Shown here: piece after piece, positions 54,266-64,000 of the stretch | Layout: each line of letters opens with the position of its first letter | Numbering within the stretch: the first letter of the stretch is position 1 | From: Planctomycetota bacterium | Lineage (GTDB): Bacteria; Planctomycetota; UBA1135 | Assembly (NCBI GenBank): GCA_002705055.1 | Contig: PAHY01000042.1 | Span: forward strand, 62,001 to 126,000 | Reading direction: 5' to 3' | Length of the DNA: 64,000 nt | Notes under the pieces: model-generated | Seen by the model: only the letters and a program-made list of their open reading frames with translations | What the model was told of the DNA's origin: nothing | Databases searched by the model: none | Program-made: the position numbers and the translations under genes

Positions 54266-55819
54266 ATGGCCCGGCTCCTCGGTTCGATTGTGCTGCTGCT
54301 CCTGACCGGGAGCGGCTGCGCTTCACCGAGTTCCGAGATCAACCTGGCGCCGCTCTACCTGCGGTCGACGGTGCCGGGCGTGCAGCGCACCGAAGCCCTC
54401 GGCGGCCTCGCGCGCTTTGAGGAAGCGGGCGGTCACACGCGGTGGGCGCTCAACCCGCTGCTGTGGCGGGAACGGCGACCGGACGGAAGTCTGCAGGCCG
54501 ACTTTGCCGTCCTGCTGGGGCGCTATGAACACGACCCCGAGCGCAACCGCACCCGAACGCGGATCTTCCCGCTCTACCTCTTCGAGACCGAACGGCGTCC
54601 CGATGGTGTGCAGGACACCGACTGGCTGCTGCTGCCCTTCTTTGCCGGCGGCTCGTCAAGCGACAAGGAAGAGGACTACTTCGCCTTCTTCCCCCTCTGG
54701 GGCAGACTGAAGAACGTGCTGGCCTGGGAGGAAGTCAACTTCGTGATGTTCCCGCTGTGGGCGCATACCCGCAAGCAGACCGGCACCCAGACCACGCACT
54801 GGTTCTGGCCCTTCTTTGGCTACTCACGCGGACGCGGCGAGGGCTGGCACCTCTGGCCCTTCTTCGGCGAATGGGAGGTGCCGGGGCGCGAGCGCAGCTC
54901 CTATCTGCTTTGGCCCTTCTGGAATCAGAGCGAGACGGATCTCGACAAGCCGCACCCGCGCAAGAGCTGGTTCCTGTTCCCCTTCTACGGCCGGATCGAA
55001 CAAGACGACTACACCGCTTCGACCTGGTTGTGGCCCTTCCTCGGTCGCGCGGAACGCCCGAGCACCGGTTACTACTCGTGGTCCTTCTGGCCCTTCCTGA
55101 AGTTCGAGGAAGGCGGCCGCGGCGAACTCGGCGACACCGACCCGCGCAAGCTGCAGCGGATCCTGCCGTTCTACATGCACTTCGAGGACGAAGCGACCGA
55201 GTGGAGTGCGCTGCTGTTTCCGCTGTTCTGGAAACGCCACGATCACTTCGGCGACATCGACCGCGAGGCTCACTACGCGCTGCCGCTCTGGTGGTCCTGG
55301 ACCACCAAGCGCTACGACGCCCCTGCGAGCGACCCCGATCGGCAGCTCATTCAGGTCGAAGAGGTGCGCCGACTGTGGCCCTTCGCCGCCTGGCGCCGGA
55401 TTCAGCCGGTCGACCCGGATCGACCGCCGATCGCCCCGGAGGACGCCTTGCGGCCCGAGGACGTCGAAGGGGATCAGCTGGAAGTCCCCTACCTGGGTGA
55501 GCAGATTGCCCGCAATCTCACCCGCCCGCTGGCCCTCTGGCAGCGTCGCGAATATGCCCCGCGTGGGCCACGCCTGGAACGCGCCTTCCTGGGTCTCTAC
55601 CATTCCCTGAAGGCGGAAGGTCACCACCGCTGGTCGATGCCGATCATCGGCGGGCAGTGGACCGAGCCGGACGGCACTCGCCACCATGCCTATCTGTTCG
55701 GACTGCTCCGTTGGAGCTCCGGGCGAGACGGGCGGACGTGGCAGGCGCCGGCATTCCCGGGGCCGGGCTGGCCCGAACTCCACCGCACGACCTCGGTCGA
55801 GCCGGCGGATCAACCATGA
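54266..55819 (+). CDS. WPF-repeat lipoprotein in the mla operon, family not recognised
   Basis: A 517-residue lipoprotein (LLTGSGC, Cys18). From about residue 100 to 375 it carries at least 13 units spaced about 19 residues apart, each centred on an aromatic-P-[FL]-aromatic core: FPLY, LPFF, FPLW (twice), WPFF (twice), WPFW, FPFY, WPFL (twice), LPFY, FPLF, LPLW, WPFA. The units alternate with short charged stretches, as expected for stacked beta strands. Its stop overlaps the mlaE start (ATGA). Its tie to mlaEFD suggests a role in lipid transport or the outer membrane. I know no characterised family for it. Confidence 0.75.
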   Translation: MARLLGSIVLLLLTGSGCASPSSEINLAPLYLRSTVPGVQRTEALGGLARFEEAGGHTRWALNPLLWRERRPDGSLQADFAVLLGRYEHDPERNRTRTRIFPLYLFETERRPDGVQDTDWLLLPFFAGGSSSDKEEDYFAFFPLWGRLKNVLAWEEVNFVMFPLWAHTRKQTGTQTTHWFWPFFGYSRGRGEGWHLWPFFGEWEVPGRERSSYLLWPFWNQSETDLDKPHPRKSWFLFPFYGRIEQDDYTASTWLWPFLGRAERPSTGYYSWSFWPFLKFEEGGRGELGDTDPRKLQRILPFYMHFEDEATEWSALLFPLFWKRHDHFGDIDREAHYALPLWWSWTTKRYDAPASDPDRQLIQVEEVRRLWPFAAWRRIQPVDPDRPPIAPEDALRPEDVEGDQLEVPYLGEQIARNLTRPLALWQRREYAPRGPRLERAFLGLYHSLKAEGHHRWSMPIIGGQWTEPDGTRHHAYLFGLLRWSSGRDGRTWQAPAFPGPGWPELHRTTSVEPADQP

Positions 55820-56610
55820 ACCTCATCACGCGGGTCGGCGCCACCTGGTTGCGCCCCACCATCGAATCTGCAGGCTTTGCGGTTTCGATCGGTCTGCAGT
55901 CGCTGCTAACGCTGCCGCACCTGCCGCGGCGAATGCGCGCGACCCTGGACCAGATGCATCTGGTCGGGGTCAAGACCATGCCCGTGGTGCTGATGGTCGG
56001 CTTCTTCGTCGGCATGATCCTCTCGCTGCAGGTCGGCCAGCAGCTCGCGACCTTCAGCCAGCAGGAGTCGATCGGCCTGATCGTCGCCCCGCTGATGGCG
56101 CTCGAGATGTCGCCGCTGATCACGGCGATTCTGCTCGCGGCGAGCGTGGGCTCGGCGATGGCCGCCGAACTCGGCACGATGAAGGTGCAAGAGGAACTGA
56201 CCGCGCTCAACGTGCTGTCGGTCAACGTCATCAGCTACCTGGTGCTGCCGCGGGTGATCGCGCTCACTCTGATGGCTCCGCTCCTCTCGCTGCTCGTGAC
56301 CTGGGTGGCGACCCTGGGCGGCGGCATCATCGCGGTCTCGCAGCTGGGGCTGAGCTTCGAGGGCTACATCAACAACTCGCTCGATTCGATGCGCGTGATT
56401 CGCGAGACGATTCCGGTGCCGAAGTACCTCTTCGACGGCCTGCTGAAGGCGACCATCTTCGGCTTCGTCACCGCGGTGGTGGGCTGCGCCTCCGGCATGA
56501 CGGCCAGCAACGGCGCGCAGGGCGTCGGTCAGACCACCCGCTCGGCGGTCCGCAACGCGATCGTGCTGATCATCGTCCTCGACTTCTTCCTCGGCAAGGT
56601 GCTGATGTGA
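55816..56610 (+). CDS. mlaE: MlaE-type lipid ABC transporter permease
   Basis: A 264-residue permease of the MlaE family, moving phospholipids between inner and outer membranes. The membrane helices hold FFVGMILSLQVGQQLATF, MALEMSPLITAILLAASVGS and AMAAELGTMKVQEELTAL, all family marks. Its start overlaps the WPF gene and its stop overlaps mlaF. Confidence 0.93.
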   Translation: MNLITRVGATWLRPTIESAGFAVSIGLQSLLTLPHLPRRMRATLDQMHLVGVKTMPVVLMVGFFVGMILSLQVGQQLATFSQQESIGLIVAPLMALEMSPLITAILLAASVGSAMAAELGTMKVQEELTALNVLSVNVISYLVLPRVIALTLMAPLLSLLVTWVATLGGGIIAVSQLGLSFEGYINNSLDSMRVIRETIPVPKYLFDGLLKATIFGFVTAVVGCASGMTASNGAQGVGQTTRSAVRNAIVLIIVLDFFLGKVLM

Positions 56611-57347
56611 GCGAGGGGCCGGTCATTCGCGTGCAGGATGTGCACAAGGCCTTCGGGCCGCAGAAGGTGCTCCAAGGCCTCTGCTTTGAGGTCGCCCGGG
56701 GCGAGTCTTTGGTCATCATGGGCCCCTCTGGCTCGGGCAAGAGCGTCATCCTGAAGCACCTGATCGGCCTGCTGCGACCGGACTCCGGTTCGATCGAGGT
56801 CGCCGGGCGCGAAGTGCCGCGGCTGCGCCCCGCGGGCCTGGCCGAGCTGCGCCGCGACATGGGCTATCTGTTCCAGCATGCGGCGCTGATCAACTGGCTG
56901 AGCGTCTACGACAACGTGGCGCTCCCGCTGCGCGAGACGACCTCGAAGAGCGAATCAGAGATCGAGTCGAAGGTTTACTCGGTGCTGGAGCTCGTCCGTC
57001 TACTGGATGCCCGCAGCAAGTTCCCCGGCGAGATCAGCGGCGGGATGCAGAAGCGCGTCGGCCTGGCGCGCGCGCTGGTCACCGACCCGGAGATCATCCT
57101 CTACGACGAGCCGGAAGCCGGCCTCGACCCCGAAATGTCAGCCAGCGTCAGCCGGATGATGGTCAAGCTGCGCCACGAGCTGGGCATGACCTCGGTTACG
57201 GTGACTCACAGCTGGCCCTGCGCGGAGGCCGTCGGAGATCGCGTGGCGTTCTTCGAGCATGGCAAGCTGGTGATCGACGCCGCCCCCGCCGAGGTCCTCG
57301 CCAGCGACAATCCGCGCGTGCAAGAGTTCTTCGCCGTTCCCAAGTAG
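56607..57347 (+). CDS. mlaF: MlaF-type lipid ABC transporter ATPase
   Basis: A 246-residue ATPase. Walker A is GPSGSGKSV, the signature is ISGGMQKRVGLARAL, and Walker B is IILYDEPEAGLDPE. The GTG at 56607 overlaps the mlaE stop by 4 nt (GTGA), which decides the start. It powers lipid transport with MlaE and MlaD. Confidence 0.93.
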   Translation: MSEGPVIRVQDVHKAFGPQKVLQGLCFEVARGESLVIMGPSGSGKSVILKHLIGLLRPDSGSIEVAGREVPRLRPAGLAELRRDMGYLFQHAALINWLSVYDNVALPLRETTSKSESEIESKVYSVLELVRLLDARSKFPGEISGGMQKRVGLARALVTDPEIILYDEPEAGLDPEMSASVSRMMVKLRHELGMTSVTVTHSWPCAEAVGDRVAFFEHGKLVIDAAPAEVLASDNPRVQEFFAVPK

Positions 57348-57358
57348 CCCCTACCTCG

Positions 57359-58471
57359 ATGGACAGCAACCCCACCCGCCGTGACTTCACCCTGGGCGTC
57401 GTTTTCTTCGGCGCTCTGGCGATGCTGCTCTACTACACGATCGTGTTGACGGGCTTCTCGCTGCAGGAGAAGACCTATCTCGAAGCGTGGTTCTCGGACG
57501 GCGCCGGCCTCAAGCAGGGCGACGCCGTGCTGGTGGCCGGGCTGCAGGCGGGCACCGTCAAGGAGGTCGGCTACGTCGATGACCGCGCCGAAGATCGCCG
57601 CGTCCGCGTGATGATGGAGTTCGAGGTGCCGGTCACGCTGCGGGATGGCTACGCGCTGCAGATCAGTGAGTTCACGCTGCTGGGCGGGCGCGTGGTCGAG
57701 ATCGACCCGGGCCCGAGCGCGGCCCGTGCGATCGGCGCTGACACCGAGCTGATCGGCGTCGTCGAGCCCTCAGCGATCGAGGCTCTGGGCGAGCTCGTCA
57801 CCACCAACCGCGACAAGGTCGACGAGATCATCGAGAACCTGCGCGTCTCCAGCGACGCGCTGGCCAACGGCGAAGGGCCGCTCGGCGCGCTCCTGATGGA
57901 CCAGGAGCTGCGCGGCGAGGTCGAGTCCTTCATCAACGCGGCCGGGAAGATTGCCGACGACCTCGAGGCCGGAGCCGGCGTGCTGGGCCTGCTGACCTCC
58001 GACCAGGAGGCCCGCGACCGGGTCGAGTCGATGATCAGCAGCGCCACCACCGCGGTAGCCAGCATCGAGGAGATCGCCACTCACATCGCGGCCGGCGAGG
58101 GCCTGGCGGGCTCGATCGTCTACGACGACCAGCTCGAGGCCGATGCTCTGGCCCTGGTCGCCGACCTGCGCGTCTCGGCCGGCGAGCTGCGCAACGCCCT
58201 GGAACGCGCCAATTCCGGGGACGGCCTGCTCGGGGCGATCCTGACGGATCCGAGCCTGGCAGAAGATGCCTCAGCATTTCTGGCCAATCTGCGCCAAGTC
58301 AGCGACAATCTTGCCCAGGGTGAAGGCACCCTCGGCAAGCTGCTCAACGAAGAAGTCGCCTACGACGAACTGGTCCGGGCGCTCTCGCTGTTGACCGCCA
58401 CGCTCGAGGACCTGCGCGAAGCCCAGCCGGTGTCCTCCTTCGCCGGCCTGCTGTTCGGGACTTCGTTCTAA
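57359..58471 (+). CDS. mlaD: MlaD-type MCE substrate-binding protein
   Basis: A 370-residue MCE protein. A membrane anchor (about 11-32) is followed by one MCE domain (about 38-115, [20 protein letters not shown], then [14 protein letters not shown]). A long helical part carries repeated [13 protein letters not shown] motifs ([27 protein letters not shown]), as in longer MCE proteins that span the periplasm. It starts 11 nt after mlaF. Confidence 0.9.
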   Translation: MDSNPTRRDFTLGVVFFGALAMLLYYTIVLTGFSLQEKTYLEAWFSDGAGLKQGDAVLVAGLQAGTVKEVGYVDDRAEDRRVRVMMEFEVPVTLRDGYALQISEFTLLGGRVVEIDPGPSAARAIGADTELIGVVEPSAIEALGELVTTNRDKVDEIIENLRVSSDALANGEGPLGALLMDQELRGEVESFINAAGKIADDLEAGAGVLGLLTSDQEARDRVESMISSATTAVASIEEIATHIAAGEGLAGSIVYDDQLEADALALVADLRVSAGELRNALERANSGDGLLGAILTDPSLAEDASAFLANLRQVSDNLAQGEGTLGKLLNEEVAYDELVRALSLLTATLEDLREAQPVSSFAGLLFGTSF

Positions 58472-58498
58472 GTCCGCCCTCTGCATCCCCATTCGCCT

Positions 58499-60310
<1,812 letters not shown>

Positions 60311-60321
60311 AATCGGGTTCC

Positions 60322-61044
60322 GTGCGCTTTCTGACCCGCCCCCGCCGCGTCGGCCGTCTGCTCGGGGTCCCGGTCCTGGTCTCCCCGCTGGTGGTCGCGC
60401 TGCTGGCGGTGATCCTGGTCCAGGTCGCCCACCGCGCCGGGCTGGCTGCGCTGGGCGAGGTCACCGGCTGGCTGGCGCTCGCCCTGGCCTCGCTGCTGGC
60501 GCACGAATTCGCCCATGCCTGGGCGGCCCGACGGCTCGGCGTGCGGGTCTTTGACGTGCGCATCGGTCCGCTCGGCGGCATGGCGCGCATGGAGGGTGTC
60601 AGCACCCGCCCAGAGATCGAGCTGCGGGTCGCGGCGGCGGGGCCCGCGGTCAATCTGCTGCTGGCGGGCCTGTTTCTGCTCGTCCCCGGTCACATCGGGA
60701 CAGGCGGCACGCTGATCAACCTGGTGTTCGGTCTGGGCAACTTGATCCCGGCCTTTCCGCTGGACGGCGGCCGCGTGCTGCGTGCCTGGCTGGCGATGCG
60801 CGCGCCGCTGCTGGCGGCGACCCGCGCGGCGATCCGGGTGAGCCACCTCGTCCTGGTGATTCTGCTGGGTGTCGCCGGCTGGTACGGCGAGTTTCCGATC
60901 GCGCTGCTGCTGGTCGGCTTCCTCTATCTGGCGGGCCGTGAAGAGCTGGTGCAGGTCCTGCTGCACAGCGGCACCGATTCGACGCTCGACACCGGGGAAG
61001 TCGTGCGCCGGGCCTTTCGTCGCCAGGATCACACCGAGTGCTAA
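60322..61044 (+). CDS. site-2-type M50 zinc metalloprotease
   Basis: A 240-residue membrane protease of the M50 family. The zinc motif is HEFAH (61-65) and the third ligand is in AFPLDGGRV (Asp148). About five hydrophobic segments are present and there is no PDZ domain, so it is not an RseP-type protein. Its substrate cannot be told from context. Confidence 0.85.
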   Translation: MRFLTRPRRVGRLLGVPVLVSPLVVALLAVILVQVAHRAGLAALGEVTGWLALALASLLAHEFAHAWAARRLGVRVFDVRIGPLGGMARMEGVSTRPEIELRVAAAGPAVNLLLAGLFLLVPGHIGTGGTLINLVFGLGNLIPAFPLDGGRVLRAWLAMRAPLLAATRAAIRVSHLVLVILLGVAGWYGEFPIALLLVGFLYLAGREELVQVLLHSGTDSTLDTGEVVRRAFRRQDHTEC

Positions 61045-61047
61045 GAT
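61042..61047 (+). promoter_or_regulatory. putative -10 (TAAGAT) for the PpiC-like gene
   Basis: TAAGAT includes the protease stop TAA and ends 6 nt before the ATG. Confidence 0.35.
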
Positions 61048-61053
61048 TTCGCC

Positions 61054-61953
61054 ATGTGCGGCTCCACCCCTCGGATTGCGATCCTCGCGCTCGTGCTGTG
61101 CCTGTTCGCGGCGCCGGCTTCGGCCCAGCGCGGCAAGAAGCCCCCGGTGCTGATCCCGCCCGGCCAGGGCGCTGAAGAGACCCAGGAGCCCGCGGCCGAG
61201 ACGCCTCCTCCGCCGGCCGCGCAGCCGGGCGCAGGCCAACTCAGCACGACCGGTGCACCGGCCGTCGAGGACCCGAAGCAGCCGCGTACCCTGCCCGGCA
61301 ATCTGAAGCTGCCCTACACCAGCAATCGGCCGCTGATTCAGATCGACGGCAACCCCCTCTACACCGCGGAGCTCAACCAGCTGGTCGCCTACTACCAGAG
61401 CTTTCGCCCGGGTTCGGTCGATCTGCAGCTCCGCGACGCAGTGTCTGCGCTGCTGCCGTCCAAGCTGATGGCGGTCCGCTACAAGGACGACCTGCCCGCG
61501 ATGCGCGAGCGGATCGATGAAGCGCTCGACCGCATCCGCAACGGGGAGCTCAGCTGGGCGGACGCCGTCGCGGAGTACAGCGACGACACCGACGAAGAGA
61601 ATCCGGAAGGCAAGTACGTCTTCGGGCGCGAGCGCGCGGTGCAGCCCTTCGATCGCCTGGCGCACTCCGGGCGAGTGGGCCAGATCCACGGTCCTTTCCT
61701 GACCGTTTACGGCTACCACTTCCTTGAGATTCTCGACTACGAGCGCGGCGCGGCCGCCAACCAAGATCAGACCACGGTTCGCCACGTGCTCGTGATGTAT
61801 CCGGATCTCAAGAAGCGTGACGCCGCCGGCGAGGACATCCGCGCCTACATCAAGAAATCGGTGCGCGAAGCGGACATTCAGGTCCTCGAGCGCGGCGCAC
61901 AGAATCTGCTCGCGCCGCCGCCGCTGCCCAAAACGGACGAAGCCAAGAACTAG
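61054..61953 (+). CDS. secreted PpiC-like peptidyl-prolyl isomerase
   Basis: A 299-residue exported protein: signal peptide (about 1-24, ending PASA), a Pro/Ala-rich stretch, a short SurA-like segment (LIQIDGNPLYTAELNQLV), then a parvulin-like part with WADAVAEYSDD and GPFLTVYGYHFLEIL. The strand usually at the start of a parvulin domain (VRHVLVMYPD) comes after this part instead. Its stop overlaps the convergent accB stop. Active-site completeness is uncertain. Confidence 0.65.
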   Translation: MCGSTPRIAILALVLCLFAAPASAQRGKKPPVLIPPGQGAEETQEPAAETPPPPAAQPGAGQLSTTGAPAVEDPKQPRTLPGNLKLPYTSNRPLIQIDGNPLYTAELNQLVAYYQSFRPGSVDLQLRDAVSALLPSKLMAVRYKDDLPAMRERIDEALDRIRNGELSWADAVAEYSDDTDEENPEGKYVFGRERAVQPFDRLAHSGRVGQIHGPFLTVYGYHFLEILDYERGAAANQDQTTVRHVLVMYPDLKKRDAAGEDIRAYIKKSVREADIQVLERGAQNLLAPPPLPKTDEAKN

Positions 61954-62474
61954 GCTTCTTCCTCGAGCGGCGCGAGCTTGACCAGCAGCTGATTGCCGGC
62001 CACGCTCTCGCCGGCTTCGACCAGGATCTCCTGGACGATGCCGCCGTGCTCGCTGCAGATCTCATTCTGCATCTTCATCGCTTCGAGGACCAGCACCGGA
62101 TCGCCCGGCTCGAGCGTCTGACCCAGCTCGACCCGCAGCCCGACGACGATTCCCGGCATCGAGGCCATGATGGTCTCGGCCTTCGGGCGCGAGGCCGCGA
62201 GCTCGCCGGCCGCACGCTCGCGTTCGTCGACGGCGGTCACGGCGAAGCTCTCGCCGGCCAGCGTCACCACGAGCTGCGTGTCACTGCGCGCCTCGATCGA
62301 AGCCGCGTAACTGCGCCCGTCAAGCCCCACCGCGTACTGCCCCAAGCGGTCGACATCGAGAAAGTCGGCCGCGACCTCGCGACCATCGACCAGCAGGCGC
62401 GCCGTGCCCGGCCCCTGCTCGAGCACTTCCAGTTCGACCTCGCGGCCGGAAGACAGGCTGAGGTAATACTTCAT
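61950..62474 (-). CDS. accB: biotin carboxyl carrier protein of an acyl-CoA carboxylase
   Basis: A 174-residue protein. The C-terminal biotinyl domain has EAMKMQN (Lys134 is the biotin site). The N-terminal 95 residues resemble the linker domain of alpha subunits of propionyl- or methylcrotonyl-CoA carboxylases. It overlaps accC by 4 nt (ATGA). Confidence 0.88.
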   Translation of the reverse strand: MKYYLSLSSGREVELEVLEQGPGTARLLVDGREVAADFLDVDRLGQYAVGLDGRSYAASIEARSDTQLVVTLAGESFAVTAVDERERAAGELAASRPKAETIMASMPGIVVGLRVELGQTLEPGDPVLVLEAMKMQNEICSEHGGIVQEILVEAGESVAGNQLLVKLAPLEEEA

Positions 62475-63994
62475 CGATTGGCCCTCCCGGCGAGACGGCG
62501 CTGACGTCCCACGGCCACCCAGGGCGATAGCCCGCCGCCCGCGGCGCTCTCGCGGCGGAGCGGCGCCGCGCCCTGATGGATGCGGTGCAGAGCCGCGACG
62601 ATCGCCGCCACCTCTTCGAGGTCGTCGGCAAACTCGCGCTGCGGCGCACGCCCTTCCTCGAGGTAACGCTCGACGAAGTTGGTGTCGGCCCGCGCGGCGC
62701 AGAACTCTTCGGTCTGCAGGATCTGCATCGCCAGGCCGGCGCTGGTCGTGACCCCGCCGATGTGCAGCTCCTGGAGCATGCGCATCATGCGTCGCCGCGC
62801 CTGCTCGCGATCCGCGCCGCTGGCGATCAGCTTGGCGATCATCGCGTCGTAGTAGGGCGTGATCTCCATGCCGTGATAGACCGCCCCATCGACCCGCGCC
62901 CCGGGGCCGAAGGGCATCCGCAGCCCGCTGACCGTGCCCAGCGAAGGCATGAAGTTGTTGGCCGCATCTTCGGCGTTGATCCGCACTTCGATCGCGTGGC
63001 CGCGCGGCTCGAGCGCGCTCAGATCCTCCAGTTCCTCGCCGCCGGCAACCCGGATCATCAGCTCGACCAGATCGACCCCGTAGACCTCCTCGGTGACCGG
63101 GTGCTCGACCTGCAGGCGCGTGTTCATCTCGAGGAAATAGAACTCGCCGCGTGAGTAGAGAAACTCGACTGTGCCCGCGGAGAAGTAGTCCACGGCCTTG
63201 GCCGCGGCGACCGCCGCTTCCTGGATGCGCTCGCTGACGCCATCCGCCAGGTTGACCGCCGGCGCTTCCTCGATCAGCTTCTGGTGGCGACGCTGAATCG
63301 AGCACTCGCGGGTGCCGATCGCGTAGCAGTTGCCGTGGCGATCGCCGACCACCTGCACCTCAATGTGGCGCGGCTCGACCACCATCTTCTCGACGTACAT
63401 CCGGCCGTCGCCGAAGGCGCTCGCGGCCTCGCCGCTGGCGGTGGAAAAGGCCGACTCCATCTCGCTGGGCTCACGCACCACGCGAATCCCCTTGCCACCG
63501 CCCCCGGCTGAAGCCTTGAGCATGACCGGGTAGCCAATGTCCTCCGCGGCGGCCAGCGCCTCGTCGACGTCGGCCGCCGGATCGGTGGTCCCCGGCACCA
63601 CCGGGACCCCCGCCTCGATCATGGCGCGCCGCGAAGCCAGCTTGTCGCCCATGATCTCCATGGCGCGCACCGGCGGACCGATGAAGGCGACCCCGGCCTC
63701 TTCACAGGCCGCGACCAACGCCGGGTTCTCGGCCAGGAAGCCGAAGCCCGGGTGAATCCCATCCGCCCCGGTCTTGCGGGCGATCTCCATGATGCGATCC
63801 AGGCGCAGGTAGCTGTCGGCGGGCGCCGGCCCCCCGAGCAGATAGGCCTCATTGGCAAAGCGCACGTGCAGCGCCTCCCGGTCGGCTTCCGAATAGACGG
63901 CGACCGTATCCACCCCCATCTCGCGACAGGTGCGCAGAATCCGCAGCGCGATTTCGCCGCGGTTGGCGATCAGTACCTTGCGTAGCGGTGGCAT
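62471..63994 (-). CDS. accC: biotin carboxylase subunit of an acyl-CoA carboxylase
   Basis: A 507-residue biotin carboxylase. Marks include KVLIANRGEIALRILRTCRE, the ATP loop ASAGGGGKGIR, and EMNTRLQVEHPVTE. The ATG at 63994 is 6 nt from the window edge. With the carrier next to it, this is a split alpha subunit; the carboxyltransferase is not in the window, so the substrate (acetyl-, propionyl- or other acyl-CoA) is open. Confidence 0.93.
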   Translation of the reverse strand: MPPLRKVLIANRGEIALRILRTCREMGVDTVAVYSEADREALHVRFANEAYLLGGPAPADSYLRLDRIMEIARKTGADGIHPGFGFLAENPALVAACEEAGVAFIGPPVRAMEIMGDKLASRRAMIEAGVPVVPGTTDPAADVDEALAAAEDIGYPVMLKASAGGGGKGIRVVREPSEMESAFSTASGEAASAFGDGRMYVEKMVVEPRHIEVQVVGDRHGNCYAIGTRECSIQRRHQKLIEEAPAVNLADGVSERIQEAAVAAAKAVDYFSAGTVEFLYSRGEFYFLEMNTRLQVEHPVTEEVYGVDLVELMIRVAGGEELEDLSALEPRGHAIEVRINAEDAANNFMPSLGTVSGLRMPFGPGARVDGAVYHGMEITPYYDAMIAKLIASGADREQARRRMMRMLQELHIGGVTTSAGLAMQILQTEEFCAARADTNFVERYLEEGRAPQREFADDLEEVAAIVAALHRIHQGAAPLRRESAAGGGLSPWVAVGRQRRLAGRANR

Positions 63995-64000
63995 CGATCA

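Noticed and set aside
54560..55400. WPF repeats as a DNA-level tandem repeat or CRISPR-like array
   Set aside because: Only the protein pattern repeats; the DNA units differ and have no fixed spacers.

Overview
The window looks like a 64-kb piece of a GC-rich bacterial chromosome made almost entirely of core housekeeping genes. Planctomycetota is my best guess, at moderate confidence. The reasons are the sequence style of ribosomal protein L16 (the RGKIKG, ATRGN and HKMPVKCR motifs), the absence of rpmD (L30) from the spc cluster, and the general gene order. No mobile elements, CRISPR arrays, rRNA genes or origin features were seen.

Layout. (1) 1-9482, minus strand: dnaX, ebfC, recR, truA, hpf, ptsN, ptsH, rng, rplU, rpmA, obg, a GspC-like PDZ protein and coaX (cut by the left edge), a tightly packed DNA-repair, RNA-processing, PTS and ribosome-assembly cluster. 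(2) 9671-10611, minus: two tRNA-Ser genes, tadA and tRNA-Arg(ACG). TadA sits directly downstream of the tRNA that is its known substrate. (3) 10731-14243, plus: dnaE, facing the end of the ribosomal cluster across a perfect 28-bp palindrome. (4) 45898 down to 14370, minus: about 31.5 kb of unbroken translation and transcription genes. In transcription order these are tRNA-Thr(TGT), tRNA-Tyr, tRNA-Gly, tRNA-Thr(GGT), tuf, rpmG, secE, nusG, rplKAJL, rpoBC, then rpsL, rpsG, a Tsr3-like gene and fusA, then the S10, spc and alpha clusters ending in rpoA-rplQ. Good sigma70-type promoters (TTGAC plus one base, a 16-nt spacer, and a TANNNT -10) start the tRNA-tuf, rpsL and rpsJ units. (5) 46042-49613, minus: aroC, a lone receiver domain and a MutS2 without its SMR domain. 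(6) 49699-52273, plus: cystathionine beta-synthase and a cystathionine gamma-lyase-like enzyme. (7) 52300-54206, minus: an HU-like protein, dtd and a lipoprotein. (8) 54266-61953, plus: a lipoprotein built of about 13 WPF-type repeats joined to mlaE-mlaF-mlaD, then bipA, a site-2-type protease and a PpiC-like protein. (9) 61950-63994, minus: the biotin carboxyl carrier and biotin carboxylase of an acyl-CoA carboxylase.

Two styles of translation start are visible. Many ribosomal-cluster genes have Shine-Dalgarno sequences (AGGAG or GGAGG). At least ten housekeeping genes instead have a TANNNT -10-like hexamer only 5-10 nt before the start codon. In six of these the hexamer overlaps the stop codon of the gene upstream. 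This suggests leaderless mRNAs fired from promoters hidden in stop codons.

The most unusual items are that leaderless pattern, the WPF-repeat lipoprotein fused into an Mla-type lipid-transport operon, the Tsr3-like rRNA-modification gene inside the str cluster, an EF-G with a divergent domain IV, the tRNA-Arg(ACG)-tadA pair, and lineage-specific extensions in IF-1 and L16.
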